NCBI GenBank assembly: GCA_013042255.1
Contig: JABDQK010000169.1
Location: 1 to 21,610, forward strand
Length of the DNA: 21,610 nt
From: Flavobacteriaceae bacterium
GTDB lineage: Bacteria; Bacteroidota; Bacteroidia; Flavobacteriales; Flavobacteriaceae
Direction: 5' to 3'
In this document: piece by piece, positions 8,106-14,381 of the stretch
Layout of the letters: the number at the start of each line of letters is the position of its first letter
Numbering within the stretch: position 1 is the stretch's first letter
The notes under the pieces: generated by a model
What the model was told of the DNA's origin: nothing
The model's input: the letters and a program-made list of their open reading frames with translations, nothing else
Database searches by the model: none
Translations under genes and position numbers: made by a program

Positions 8106-8249
8106 ATGGAACAGATTTACTCGAGCCCCGCAACACATTGCAAACTTATTTCAACCCGAAAGGAAGCTGTAAACTTCCTGCTGAATTATTCGAAATCCCT
8201 TGAAATACATAAGGTACAGGGGATGACCATAGAAAATAACCTGAATTAG
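8106..8249 (+). CDS. 47-residue small protein, copy 1, partner of ECF sigma copy 1
   Basis: The 144-base frame encodes MEQIYSS at the start, VNFLLNYSKSLEIHK in the middle and ends IENNLN. It is predicted as a real gene because the same position after the second sigma gene holds a frame of identical length (9228-9371). That frame has matching ends (ME[KQ]IYS, LN) and a matching core, [EK]xx[IV]xFLL[NS]YSK. It is soluble, with no membrane segment, no zinc ligands beyond one Cys, and no signal peptide. The core FLLNYSKSL could be an amphipathic helix that docks on a partner, plausibly the sigma factor or RNA polymerase; that is inference. It lies 69 bases after the sigma stop and is closed by a terminator (8301-8335). 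No characterised family was recognised. Confidence 0.75.
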   Translation: MEQIYSSPATHCKLISTRKEAVNFLLNYSKSLEIHKVQGMTIENNLN

Positions 8250-8300
8250 GCAATAGACATCCCTTCTCGGGGATCCCCTTAAAACACAAAGGCAATATCT

Positions 8301-8335
8301 AAAAGACACTTTCGAATGGAAGTGTCTTTTTCTTT
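8301..8335 (+). terminator. Terminator of sigma cassette 1
   Basis: AAAAGACACTT (8301-8311) pairs perfectly over 11 bp with AAGTGTCTTTT (8320-8330) around an 8-base loop, and runs into TCTTTTT. It lies about 50 bases past the stop of the first small gene and separates the two cassettes into independent transcripts. Confidence 0.85.
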
Positions 8336-8521
8336 TTAAACCAGTCTGTTTGATTGATCAAAAGAAGCTTCTGCCGAAGCCATAAAAACGGTTAGAACTG
8401 GGAAATTGTTCGTTCACATCAAGAATTGGGCATTTTACAACATAGTTTTTACTGAGGATAGGTGTTTGGGTACTTTTAGAATGTCATTGAAAAACAAGTA
8501 ACTCAAATAAATCAAATAACC

Positions 8522-8550
8522 TTAGTTCCTTAGCGAGGCTGATGAACTAA
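8522..8550 (+). promoter_or_regulatory. Leader hairpin before the second sigma gene
   Basis: TTAGTTC (8522-8528) and GAACTAA (8544-8550) pair perfectly over 7 bp with a 15-base loop, ending 25 bases before the ATG at 8576. The stem sequence differs from that before copy 1, but stem length and distance from the start codon are similar. It could be chance in AT-rich DNA. Confidence 0.3.
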
Positions 8551-8575
8551 CAAGTAACCAAAAGATTATCTAACT

Positions 8576-9160
8576 ATGGAACCAAAAAGGGACGACTCAC
8601 TACTAGTTACTGATTACATCAGCGGGGATGAAAAGGCATTGGAAGTTTTAATCAACCGACACAACCAACGAATAAGTAGCTTTATCTACTCCAAAGTTCT
8701 GGATCGAGATGTTACTGAAGACATTTTTCAAGATACCTTTATTAAGGTAATCAAAACCTTGAAAAAAGGAAACTACAGCGAAGAAGGTAAATTCCTTCCC
8801 TGGGTAATGCGTATTGCACACAACCTGATTATCGACCATTTCAGGAAGAACAAGAGGATGCCGAAGTTTGAAGGAAGTGACGACTTCAATATATTTTCTG
8901 TCATCGGAGATGATAAACTCAACGCGGAAAAACAGCTTATAAAAGACCAGATCGACAGTGACCTCAGCCTTCTTATCGAAGAATTACCTGACGATCAGAA
9001 AGAAGTACTCCTCATGCGTATCTACAAAGACATGAGCTTTAAAGAGATTTCCGAAAATACAGGCGTGAGTATAAATACGGCTTTAGGCAGAATGCGCTAT
9101 GCTCTTATTAATCTTAGAAAGATAATAGAACGTCACAATATTGTTCTGACTAATTCTTAG
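8576..9160 (+). CDS. ECF-type RNA polymerase sigma factor, copy 2
   Basis: The 194-residue paralogue of the 7455 gene aligns along the whole length without gaps and is roughly three quarters identical by eye. The identical blocks are exactly those expected to touch core polymerase and promoter DNA: VTEDIFQDTFIKVI, GKFLPWVMRIAHNLIIDHF, DDKLNAEKQLIKDQID, and VSINTALGRMRYALINLRKI. The differences cluster at the extreme N-terminus, in the 42-45 loop, and in the linker between regions 2 and 4 (about 97-112). The near-identical HTH suggests overlapping promoter targets with different inputs. The start ATG is unambiguous. The small gene 9228-9371 follows after 67 bases. Confidence 0.94.
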   Translation: MEPKRDDSLLVTDYISGDEKALEVLINRHNQRISSFIYSKVLDRDVTEDIFQDTFIKVIKTLKKGNYSEEGKFLPWVMRIAHNLIIDHFRKNKRMPKFEGSDDFNIFSVIGDDKLNAEKQLIKDQIDSDLSLLIEELPDDQKEVLLMRIYKDMSFKEISENTGVSINTALGRMRYALINLRKIIERHNIVLTNS

Positions 9161-9187
9161 TTCACAACATTATTTACAATATTTCCA

Positions 9188-9213
9188 TATAGGTTGCGTT
9201 ATCTTAACATAAC
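9188..9213 (+). promoter_or_regulatory. Conserved spacer block before small gene 2, with inverted repeat
   Basis: This is the counterpart of the 8070-8095 block: TATAGGTTGCG followed by the 16-base inverted repeat GTTATCTTAACATAAC (9198-9213), ending 14 bases before the ATG at 9228. Here the arms GTTAT / ATAAC are perfectly complementary. Conservation of a non-coding block between two diverged copies implies selection. Confidence 0.45.
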
Positions 9214-9227
9214 GACATCGCAATCAT

Positions 9228-9371
9228 ATGGAAAAAATTTACTCAACAAAGAAAAATGCCTATGAAGCCCCGAAAGTAGGGCCGGAAACCATCCGATTTC
9301 TACTGTCATACTCTAAAGCCTTCAGGGTAACAAAACACCGTCAATTCAGTTTCGATACGATTCTGAACTAA
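9228..9371 (+). CDS. 47-residue small protein, copy 2, partner of ECF sigma copy 2
   Basis: This frame is equal in length to the 8106 gene. It starts MEKIYSTKKNAYEAPKV, has the core ETIRFLLSYSKAF (about residues 20-32) and ends FDTILN. Compared with copy 1, about 16 of 47 positions are the same by eye, concentrated at the start, in FLLxYSK and at the final LN. The sigma factors are much more alike, so these partners diverge faster. It is basic and soluble, with no Cys, no membrane helix and no export signal. It is too short for most gene finders. Possible roles are sigma-binding regulator, polymerase-associated factor, or unrelated co-regulated protein. The following terminator overlaps the end of the convergent nth gene. 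Confidence 0.78.
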   Translation: MEKIYSTKKNAYEAPKVGPETIRFLLSYSKAFRVTKHRQFSFDTILN

Positions 9372-9378
9372 AATACTG

Positions 9379-9401
9379 AGCCCGTTTTAACGGGCTTTTT
9401 T
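9379..9401 (+). terminator. Terminator of sigma cassette 2, overlapping the 3' end of nth
   Basis: AGCCCGTT (9379-9386) and AACGGGCT (9389-9396) form a stem, followed by TTTTTT to 9401. The nth stop codon (9387-9389 on the minus strand) and its last four codons lie inside this hairpin, so one stretch serves as coding DNA for one gene and terminator for the convergent one. Confidence 0.8.
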
Positions 9402-10049
9402 AGTTTTAAGATATTCGTTTATCACTTTTTTTCTTCCAATAGTCTTTGTAATAACGTCTTTGTCGAGATTCCATCCGCGGGCAGGGGAGTATTCCCTTCC
9501 GTACCATATGATCTGCAGATGAAGGTCATTCCAGAGTTCTTTGGGAAATAAGCGTTTGGCATCTCTTTCGGTTTGTACTACATTTTTGCCAGAAGAAAAC
9601 CCCCAGCGATACATTAAGCGGTGAATATGAGTATCTACAGGAAAAGCGGGGATACCAAAGGCCTGTGACACTACTACACTGGCTGTTTTATGCCCAACAC
9701 CCGGTAGTTCTTCCAAAAGTTTTATCTCCTTTGGGACTTGCCCGGAATATTTTTCAATAAGGATTTCAGACAGCCCATGAATTCCTTTTGATTTCATGGG
9801 AGAGAGCCCCACGGGTTTAATGATTTCCCTGATTTCTTCAACCGTGAGTTGTACCATGTCATAGGGATTATCCGCCCTGGCAAAAAGCAGAGGCGTGATC
9901 TTATTCACCCGTACGTCTGTACTTTGTGCAGACAGTAATACGGCTATCAACAAGGTATAAGGGTCCTTGTGTTCCAGAGGAACGGGTATTTCAGGATAAA
10001 TATTATTTAGTTGGGTGATGACAAATTCTACCTTTTCAGATTTGGTCAT
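9387..10049 (-). CDS. nth: Endonuclease III (DNA glycosylase/AP lyase) without Fe-S cluster cysteines
   Basis: This base-excision-repair enzyme removes oxidised pyrimidines and cuts at abasic sites. The helix-hairpin-helix LEELPGVGHKTASVVVSQAFG spans about 112-132. The catalytic lysine is K121 and the catalytic aspartate is D139 (FPVDTHIHR), matching K120 and D138 of E. coli Nth. The 220-residue length is normal. Unlike the E. coli enzyme, whose four C-terminal cysteines bind a 4Fe-4S cluster, this protein has no cysteine at all; the corresponding region reads YGREYSPARGWNLDKDVITK (183-202). The catalytic residues are intact, so it is probably active. It is divergent from bcp with only 34 bases between the starts. 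Confidence 0.92.
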   Translation of the reverse strand: MTKSEKVEFVITQLNNIYPEIPVPLEHKDPYTLLIAVLLSAQSTDVRVNKITPLLFARADNPYDMVQLTVEEIREIIKPVGLSPMKSKGIHGLSEILIEKYSGQVPKEIKLLEELPGVGHKTASVVVSQAFGIPAFPVDTHIHRLMYRWGFSSGKNVVQTERDAKRLFPKELWNDLHLQIIWYGREYSPARGWNLDKDVITKTIGRKKVINEYLKTKKAR

Positions 10050-10056
10050 ATATCAT

Positions 10057-10064
10057 TACTTTTA
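10057..10064 (+). promoter_or_regulatory. Possible -7 element of bcp
   Basis: TACTTTTA differs from TAnnTTTG at the last base only and lies 20 bases before the bcp ATG in the short divergent spacer. No well-spaced TTG accompanies it. Confidence 0.3.
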
Positions 10065-10083
10065 CCGTTGAAAAAAAACACCT

Positions 10084-10533
10084 ATGAAAACACTAAAAGA
10101 GGGGGACAAAGTACCCCAATTTACTTCAAAAGACCAAGACGGAAACGAAATTAAGCTATCCGATTATAAGGGTAAAAAGCTGGTCGTCTTCTTTTATCCG
10201 AGAGCTAACACCCCCGGATGTACGGCAGAAGCCTGTAATCTAAGAGATCATTATGCCGAGTTGCAGGCTCAGGGATATTCTCTTTTGGGAGTAAGTGAGG
10301 ATTCACAAAAGAAACAGGCCAACTTCAGGGACAAATACGAATTCCCCTTTCCCTTACTGGCCGATGAGGACCACACGGTTATCAATGCCTTTGGTGTCTG
10401 GGGGCCCAAGAAGTTTATGGGAAGGGAATACGACGGGATTCACCGTATGACCTTTATTGTCGATGGAAACGGGATCGTGGAAAAGGTAATAGATAAGGTA
10501 AAAACCAAGGACCACGCAGCGCAAATTCTCTGA
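10084..10533 (+). CDS. bcp: Thioredoxin-dependent thiol peroxidase (Bcp/PrxQ peroxiredoxin)
   Basis: This 149-residue cytoplasmic peroxiredoxin reduces hydrogen and organic peroxides using thioredoxin. The active site is YPRANTPGCTAEACNLRD (38-55), with the peroxidatic Cys at 46 and the resolving Cys at 51. The five-residue spacing is that of E. coli BCP (C45/C50), an atypical 2-Cys enzyme forming an intramolecular disulfide. The C-terminal part has GVWGPKKFMGREYDGIHRMTF, given here only as about residues 99-120, also typical of BCP. It sits divergently next to nth; both deal with oxidative damage, though shared control is not shown. A strong terminator follows. Confidence 0.94.
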   Translation: MKTLKEGDKVPQFTSKDQDGNEIKLSDYKGKKLVVFFYPRANTPGCTAEACNLRDHYAELQAQGYSLLGVSEDSQKKQANFRDKYEFPFPLLADEDHTVINAFGVWGPKKFMGREYDGIHRMTFIVDGNGIVEKVIDKVKTKDHAAQIL

Positions 10534-10548
10534 TTGATAAGTAAAAAT

Positions 10549-10580
10549 TAAAAACCCTGACTTCGGTCAGGGTTTTTTTT
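10549..10580. terminator. Bidirectional terminator between bcp and the 485-residue unknown
   Basis: AAAACCCTGAC (10551-10561), the TTCG tetraloop and GTCAGGGTTTT (10566-10576) form a perfect 11-bp stem, with T-run to 10580 on the plus strand and T-rich sequence on the minus strand. C(TTCG)G is an exceptionally stable loop. It serves both convergent genes and abuts the stop of the minus-strand gene at 10579. Confidence 0.88.
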
Positions 10581-12036
10581 ATACTTTTTCCTTTAAGGCT
10601 GCAACATTACGGGTAAAGAGCTTTTTCTTCTTTATTACATCGGCAATACCCTCAGGAAGCATTTCCTCCCAGCCCTCTTCACCGTTCATAATCTTTTTCA
10701 GCACATCCCTGGAGAAGATATGCATGATCTCAGGATCGTAATCGATGATATCCATAACCTTTCCATTGTATTTGAAGAACTTGTAGAGTTCTTTCATCCT
10801 TGGATGAACCTTGATGTTATTGCTGGTCATGATCTGTCCGGTCTCGGGATTCTTCATGGGGTAGAGGTAAACCTTCAGGTCCTTAAAGAAAAGTTTCCCA
10901 AAGGCCTCCAGAATACCACCACTCAAGTGCCGGTAATACTTTTCGTCAAAGATTTCAATAAGATTGTTGACTCCCATGGTAAGTCCGATCCTCGCCTTGG
11001 TATAATTGCCGAGGTACTCAACCAGCTTATAATATTCCTGAAATTTCGAGATCAGTACAGTATGTCCCAGGGAACACAGCAGTTCAGCGCGATCCATAAA
11101 ATCCTGTTCGTCGATTTCTCCTGCAGCTTTTAAATTGGCCAGGGTAATTTCGAACATGACCACGGTATTTTCCTCTTCCACCGTTTGTTCGCGGACAAAT
11201 ATGTCGTATGATTTCTGGAACATATCCATATTTACCATAGTCACCGGCCGGAAACTTCCCCTTAGGGCCAGGATATTTTTCTTGTAAAGAACGGCTGCCG
11301 GAAGCAGGTTGTTTCCATCTGGCCCGAACATCACCGCATCGGTCATGTCGTTTTTAATCAGTTGCAGACTAATCAACCTGTTGTCTACATTCTTGAAATT
11401 TGGTCCTGAAAAATTGACCATGTCAATTTCCACGGTGTCTTTATCAATATGGTCGTAGAGGTATTTGAGTAGTTTCCTGGGCTTATTGTATTTGTAGAAA
11501 GCGCCGTAAATCAGGTTAACTCCTACAATTCCGAGTGTTTCCTGTTGCAATCGGGCTTCGTTTTGTTTAAAACGAAGGTGAAGGATGATCTCATCGTACT
11601 CTTTCTGGTTGGGATCAAGCTGAAACATAATTCCAACCCATCCATGACCTTTATATCGTTTCGAGAAGTCAATGGTTGCAACGGTGTTGGCATAAGTGAA
11701 AAACAATCTGTCAGGATGGTCTTCCCTGCTGATGCGCTCTTCCATCAACTGCATTTCATGGTTGAGCATTTTCTTTAATCTGCTCTGGGTAACATACCTG
11801 CCGTCTTTCTCAATACCGTAAATGGCATCGCTGAAATTTTTGTCGTAGGCACTCATAGCCTTGGCTATAGTTCCCGACGCACCTCCTGACCTGAAAAAAT
11901 GTCTTGCCGTTTCTTGCCCTGCACCGATTTCCGCAAAAGTTCCATAGATGACGGGATTCAGATTAATACGAAGAGTTTTCGCTTTTATCGAAGGGATATT
12001 TTCGAAAGCAGGATCTTGATTTAATACTGATGACAT
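10579..12036 (-). CDS. Conserved protein of unknown function, 485 residues
   Basis: No characterised domain was recognised. The protein is soluble-looking: no signal peptide and no membrane helix. The N-terminal block is NPVIYGTFAEIGAGQETARHFF (about 27-48), followed by SGGASGTIAKAMSAYDKNFSDAIYG (about 50-74). These Gly-rich, strongly constrained stretches look like an active or ligand site. From memory, homologues in Bacteroidota carry unsupported names such as nicotinate-nucleotide adenylyltransferase or TonB-dependent receptor. Neither fits: there is no HxGH nucleotidyltransferase motif and no beta-barrel or plug. The promoter at 12056-12063 gives a short leader, and the gene stands alone between two promoters/terminators. 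The start ATG at 12036 is supported by the promoter position. Confidence 0.85.
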   Translation of the reverse strand: MSSVLNQDPAFENIPSIKAKTLRINLNPVIYGTFAEIGAGQETARHFFRSGGASGTIAKAMSAYDKNFSDAIYGIEKDGRYVTQSRLKKMLNHEMQLMEERISREDHPDRLFFTYANTVATIDFSKRYKGHGWVGIMFQLDPNQKEYDEIILHLRFKQNEARLQQETLGIVGVNLIYGAFYKYNKPRKLLKYLYDHIDKDTVEIDMVNFSGPNFKNVDNRLISLQLIKNDMTDAVMFGPDGNNLLPAAVLYKKNILALRGSFRPVTMVNMDMFQKSYDIFVREQTVEEENTVVMFEITLANLKAAGEIDEQDFMDRAELLCSLGHTVLISKFQEYYKLVEYLGNYTKARIGLTMGVNNLIEIFDEKYYRHLSGGILEAFGKLFFKDLKVYLYPMKNPETGQIMTSNNIKVHPRMKELYKFFKYNGKVMDIIDYDPEIMHIFSRDVLKKIMNGEEGWEEMLPEGIADVIKKKKLFTRNVAALKEKV

Positions 12037-12055
12037 TCCTCAGGGGTTTACGCGT

Positions 12056-12063
12056 CAAAGTTA
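12056..12063 (-). promoter_or_regulatory. -7 element of the 485-residue unknown
   Basis: TAACTTTG on the minus strand is an exact TAnnTTTG match, 19 bases upstream of the ATG at 12036. A perfect -33 TTG is not seen (TTT at a 20-base spacing). Confidence 0.5.
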
Positions 12064-12097
12064 ATAAGAATGGGACATCTTTTAAATAAATAAGTCA

Positions 12098-12105
12098 TAA
12101 ATTTG
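12098..12105 (+). promoter_or_regulatory. -7 element of the MBL-fold hydrolase operon
   Basis: TAAATTTG is an exact TAnnTTTG match. It covers the TTG codon at 12103 that is the first possible start of the reading frame. If this is the -7 element, the transcript begins after that codon and translation must start later, at TTG 12124. Confidence 0.5.
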
Positions 12106-12123
12106 AATAAAATAGATGAGCTG

Positions 12124-12891
12124 TTGAAATTGACTTTTTTGGGAACCGGAACCTCGCAGGGAATCCCTGTAATTGGGAGCACTCATCCAGTCTGCCTGAG
12201 TGAAAATTCAAAGGACAAAAGGTTGAGGGTTTCAGTTCTGATTTCCTGGGATAATTTTAACTATGTGATTGATTGCGGGCCTGACTTCAGGCAGCAAATG
12301 TTGAAACACGAAGTCAAGAAATTAGATGGGATCCTCTTCACTCACGAACATGCCGATCATACGGCAGGGATAGATGATATCCGACCATTTTTCTTTCGTC
12401 AGGGGGATATTCCAATTTATGGCCATCAGCGTGTCATCGAGAATCTAAACAGAAGATTTGATTATATTTTTTCTGATGAAAATCGGTATCCGGGTGCTCC
12501 GGCAGTAAAAGTCAACATTGTAAAAAATGATCAGCCTTTTCAGCTCGGTAATCTACAGGCACATCCCATTGAAGCCTTCCACAATCGCTTGCAGGTTTTT
12601 GGATATCGCATAGGAGAGGTCGCATACCTTACCGATGTAAAATCTCTAGAGCCTAAAGAGATAGAGAAGATAAAAGGAATTAAAGTACTATGTGTCAATG
12701 CATTGAGAATAGAAGCACACCACTCTCATTTTAATCTTGAAGAAGCCCTGGCCTTTGTTGAGAAAGTGCAGCCCGATGTTGCCTACCTGACACATATCAG
12801 CCATCATATGGGGTTCCATGATGACGTGGAAAAAACCCTGCCCGATAATGTCCACCTGGCTTATGATAATTTAATTGTAAATATTAATTGA
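12124..12891 (+). CDS. MBL-fold metallo-hydrolase (PhnP/RNase Z-like)
   Basis: The 255-residue metallo-beta-lactamase-fold enzyme starts MKLTFLGTGTSQGIPVIG and carries the metal motif HEHADH at 74-79, after the strand YVIDCGPDFRQQM (47-59). Further ligands are the Asp in YLTDVKS and the late histidine in YLTHISHH. The family includes the PhnP cyclic phosphodiesterases and tRNase Z, so a phosphodiester substrate is plausible; the true substrate is unknown. The frame has no ATG near its beginning, so a non-ATG start is required. TTG 12124 gives the usual family N-terminus; TTG 12103 (7 residues longer) overlaps the promoter element and is less likely. The stop overlaps the next start by one base. 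Confidence 0.85.
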   Translation: MKLTFLGTGTSQGIPVIGSTHPVCLSENSKDKRLRVSVLISWDNFNYVIDCGPDFRQQMLKHEVKKLDGILFTHEHADHTAGIDDIRPFFFRQGDIPIYGHQRVIENLNRRFDYIFSDENRYPGAPAVKVNIVKNDQPFQLGNLQAHPIEAFHNRLQVFGYRIGEVAYLTDVKSLEPKEIEKIKGIKVLCVNALRIEAHHSHFNLEEALAFVEKVQPDVAYLTHISHHMGFHDDVEKTLPDNVHLAYDNLIVNIN

Positions 12892-13385
12892 TGCGAAGTC
12901 GAATTTTTTTATACTTGTTTTTATTCACTGCAATGATCGCCTTGTACCTATACGTAAGTGGATCAAAACAACTCGCTGCGAGTAATGAAAAGGCAGAAGA
13001 ACTGGAAGTGAAATTAGAAAACGTACTGGATTCCCTTAGGACGACAGAATTGAAGGTATTCGACCTGCAGTATTTTGCCCTTGAAAACAACGATGATGCA
13101 CTGACATACTACGATCACCTGTCACTGGAAGACCCTGCCCGATATATTGCGGACAAGCTGTTGGAAACAAATGAGAGGAAAGGTGATAACCCCCTGATTC
13201 CTTATGAGGGAATGGAAAGTGATTTTAAGATCAACAAAATCAAAGTGTTAAACCATCGATGGATTATAGCCGACTTCTCAGATGGGAAATACTGGGGCGA
13301 ATTATTTATTCGGTATGAATTGAAAGATGATCTTTCGGTAGATTTTACAATGGCAGAGCATTTACTCTATACCCGGAGTAATTAG
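12891..13385 (+). CDS. Membrane-anchored protein with short coiled coil, function unknown
   Basis: Of 164 residues, 5-23 form a single membrane helix near the N-terminus (IFLYLFLFTAMIALYLYVS). About 30-55 is a charged heptad-like stretch (NEKAEELEVKLENVLDSL). A compact domain from about 60 to 160 follows, with YYDHLSLEDPARYIADKLLE and the strand-like IKVLNHRWIIADFSDGKYWGELFI (about 125-148). The topology would place the domain outside the cytoplasmic membrane. Its ATG shares one base with the stop of the MBL hydrolase (TGATG), so the two are translationally coupled and probably work together. The 3' end overlaps the convergent esterase gene by 4 bases. A frame start one codon earlier (TTG 12888) is less likely. 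Confidence 0.82.
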   Translation: MRSRIFLYLFLFTAMIALYLYVSGSKQLAASNEKAEELEVKLENVLDSLRTTELKVFDLQYFALENNDDALTYYDHLSLEDPARYIADKLLETNERKGDNPLIPYEGMESDFKINKIKVLNHRWIIADFSDGKYWGELFIRYELKDDLSVDFTMAEHLLYTRSN

Positions 13386-14041
13386 AGGTGTTTTTCTAAC
13401 CAGTTGCGCATTCCGTAAAAATTTTCTCTTGAAACTCCATGTCCGGTAGGAAAGTGTTCGAAAATATATTCTATGCCCAGGCGGTCTAAAAAAGCCGGTG
13501 TCTTTTCCGCCCAGGAAAAGGGGATTACCTGGTCGTACTCCCCATGAGATACGTATGCCTTCAAGTGACTGTGGTCTTTTGTTTCATAACCGGGCCGGAG
13601 TGTTTTCTCATCTATATGTCCGCTTAATCCCAGAATATTTTGAACCATTTCGGGGTAGGAGAGGGCGAGGGCAAAACTAAGAACGGTACCCTGACTAAAG
13701 CCTAGCAGGGAAATATTTTCGGGATTCAGATGATAAGCCACGATAGCTTCCTCTATAAAGGTCTTCATTTTCAGAACCGACTCTTTTGCTTCTTCTGTAT
13801 TGCTCCATTTTCCAAAATCTGCATCAAAATCTATAGAATACCAGGCATATCCATAAGGAGGTAGTGTGTGTGGTGCTCTTACCGAAACTACACATAAGGA
13901 TTCAGGGAGTTCAGGGGCAAAAGAAAAGAGATCTTCCTCGTTACTCCCATATCCGTGAAACAGAAACAAGGCAGGAGCTTTATCGGTAGTATTTTTTGGT
14001 GGCCTAACCAGGTGTTCCAGACTTAGGAGATGAGGCGTCAT
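13382..14041 (-). CDS. Alpha/beta-hydrolase, phospholipase/carboxylesterase family
   Basis: The 219-residue protein matches the small bacterial carboxylesterase/lysophospholipase group. The oxyanion region is LFLFHGYGSNEEDLFSFA (25-42). The nucleophile elbow GFSQG places Ser at 116. The acid is Asp170 in SHGEYDQVIP, and the histidine is 201 in TGHGVS. No export signal is visible, so it is cytoplasmic. Substrate: short-chain acyl esters or lysophospholipids by family; the physiological one is unknown. It is the last gene of the minus-strand operon, one base after the DUF4870-type gene, and overlaps the convergent 12891-13385 gene by 4 bases without a terminator in between. Confidence 0.9.
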   Translation of the reverse strand: MTPHLLSLEHLVRPPKNTTDKAPALFLFHGYGSNEEDLFSFAPELPESLCVVSVRAPHTLPPYGYAWYSIDFDADFGKWSNTEEAKESVLKMKTFIEEAIVAYHLNPENISLLGFSQGTVLSFALALSYPEMVQNILGLSGHIDEKTLRPGYETKDHSHLKAYVSHGEYDQVIPFSWAEKTPAFLDRLGIEYIFEHFPTGHGVSRENFYGMRNWLEKHL

Positions 14042-14042
14042 A

Positions 14043-14372
14043 TTATTGAATAAAAGTAAACCATTTCTGAAAATAAGACCCTAGAATGGGCATAGGGTTG
14101 AGTTTGCCTGTCAACGCGCCGATAAAGCCGTAGATCCACATCACAAAATAAAAAAGGTAAAGGGCCATCCATGCGTATTTCGAAAACCAGACGCTCAGAA
14201 ATATCGCACATCCAAGAAAAATGAGATGTAAGCCAAATGCCTGCCTGATGTGGAATCTGGCAAAGCTGTTCTTGGGTTCCATATTCATGGTGATAGCAAT
14301 AAGTGCTCCTACCATTGTGAGATAAGCTACAATAGCACTCGTTTTTCCTTCCTTGATTTCTGTTGAATTCAT
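14043..14372 (-). CDS. DUF4870-type small integral membrane protein
   Basis: This 109-residue protein has about three hydrophobic segments: TSAIVAYLTMVGALIAITMN (11-30), FGLHLIFLGCAIFLSVWF (46-63), and WMALYLFYFVMWIYGFIGAL (68-87). Between the first two lies the hallmark NSFARFHIRQA (35-45), which resembles the xxAxxHxxQA signature of DUF4870 / import-component-like proteins. Function is unknown; the family is usually close to other envelope genes. It begins 9 bases after the degenerate dihydroorotase and ends one base before the esterase, so it is an internal operon member. Confidence 0.8.
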   Translation of the reverse strand: MNSTEIKEGKTSAIVAYLTMVGALIAITMNMEPKNSFARFHIRQAFGLHLIFLGCAIFLSVWFSKYAWMALYLFYFVMWIYGFIGALTGKLNPMPILGSYFQKWFTFIQ

Positions 14373-14381
14373 ACCGTGATC

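Larger units (their letters stand above)
8250..8575. other. 326-base gene-free stretch between the two sigma cassettes
   Basis: It holds a GGGGATCCCC palindrome (8269-8278), the terminator at 8301-8335, a repeated 10-mer AACAAGTAAC (8493-8502 and 8549-8558), and the leader hairpin at 8522-8550. TACTTTTA around 8471-8478 is one base off TAnnTTTG and could be the -7 element of the second sigma gene, but no matching TTG is clear. No convincing coding frame was found in it. Confidence 0.5.

Noticed and set aside
8493..8558. Repeated 10-mer AACAAGTAAC as a regulatory direct repeat
   Set aside because: There are only two copies in AT-rich spacer, and no counterpart before the first sigma gene; probably chance.
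8106..9371. Small genes as antitoxins, or as classical anti-sigma factors
   Set aside because: No toxin-like partner is adjacent, and the small proteins lack both a membrane segment and a zinc motif; only the sigma association is supported.
10720..11133. 137-codon plus-strand frame within the 485-residue gene
   Set aside because: It is a shadow of the minus-strand gene, which has a promoter, a terminator and protein-like conservation patterns.
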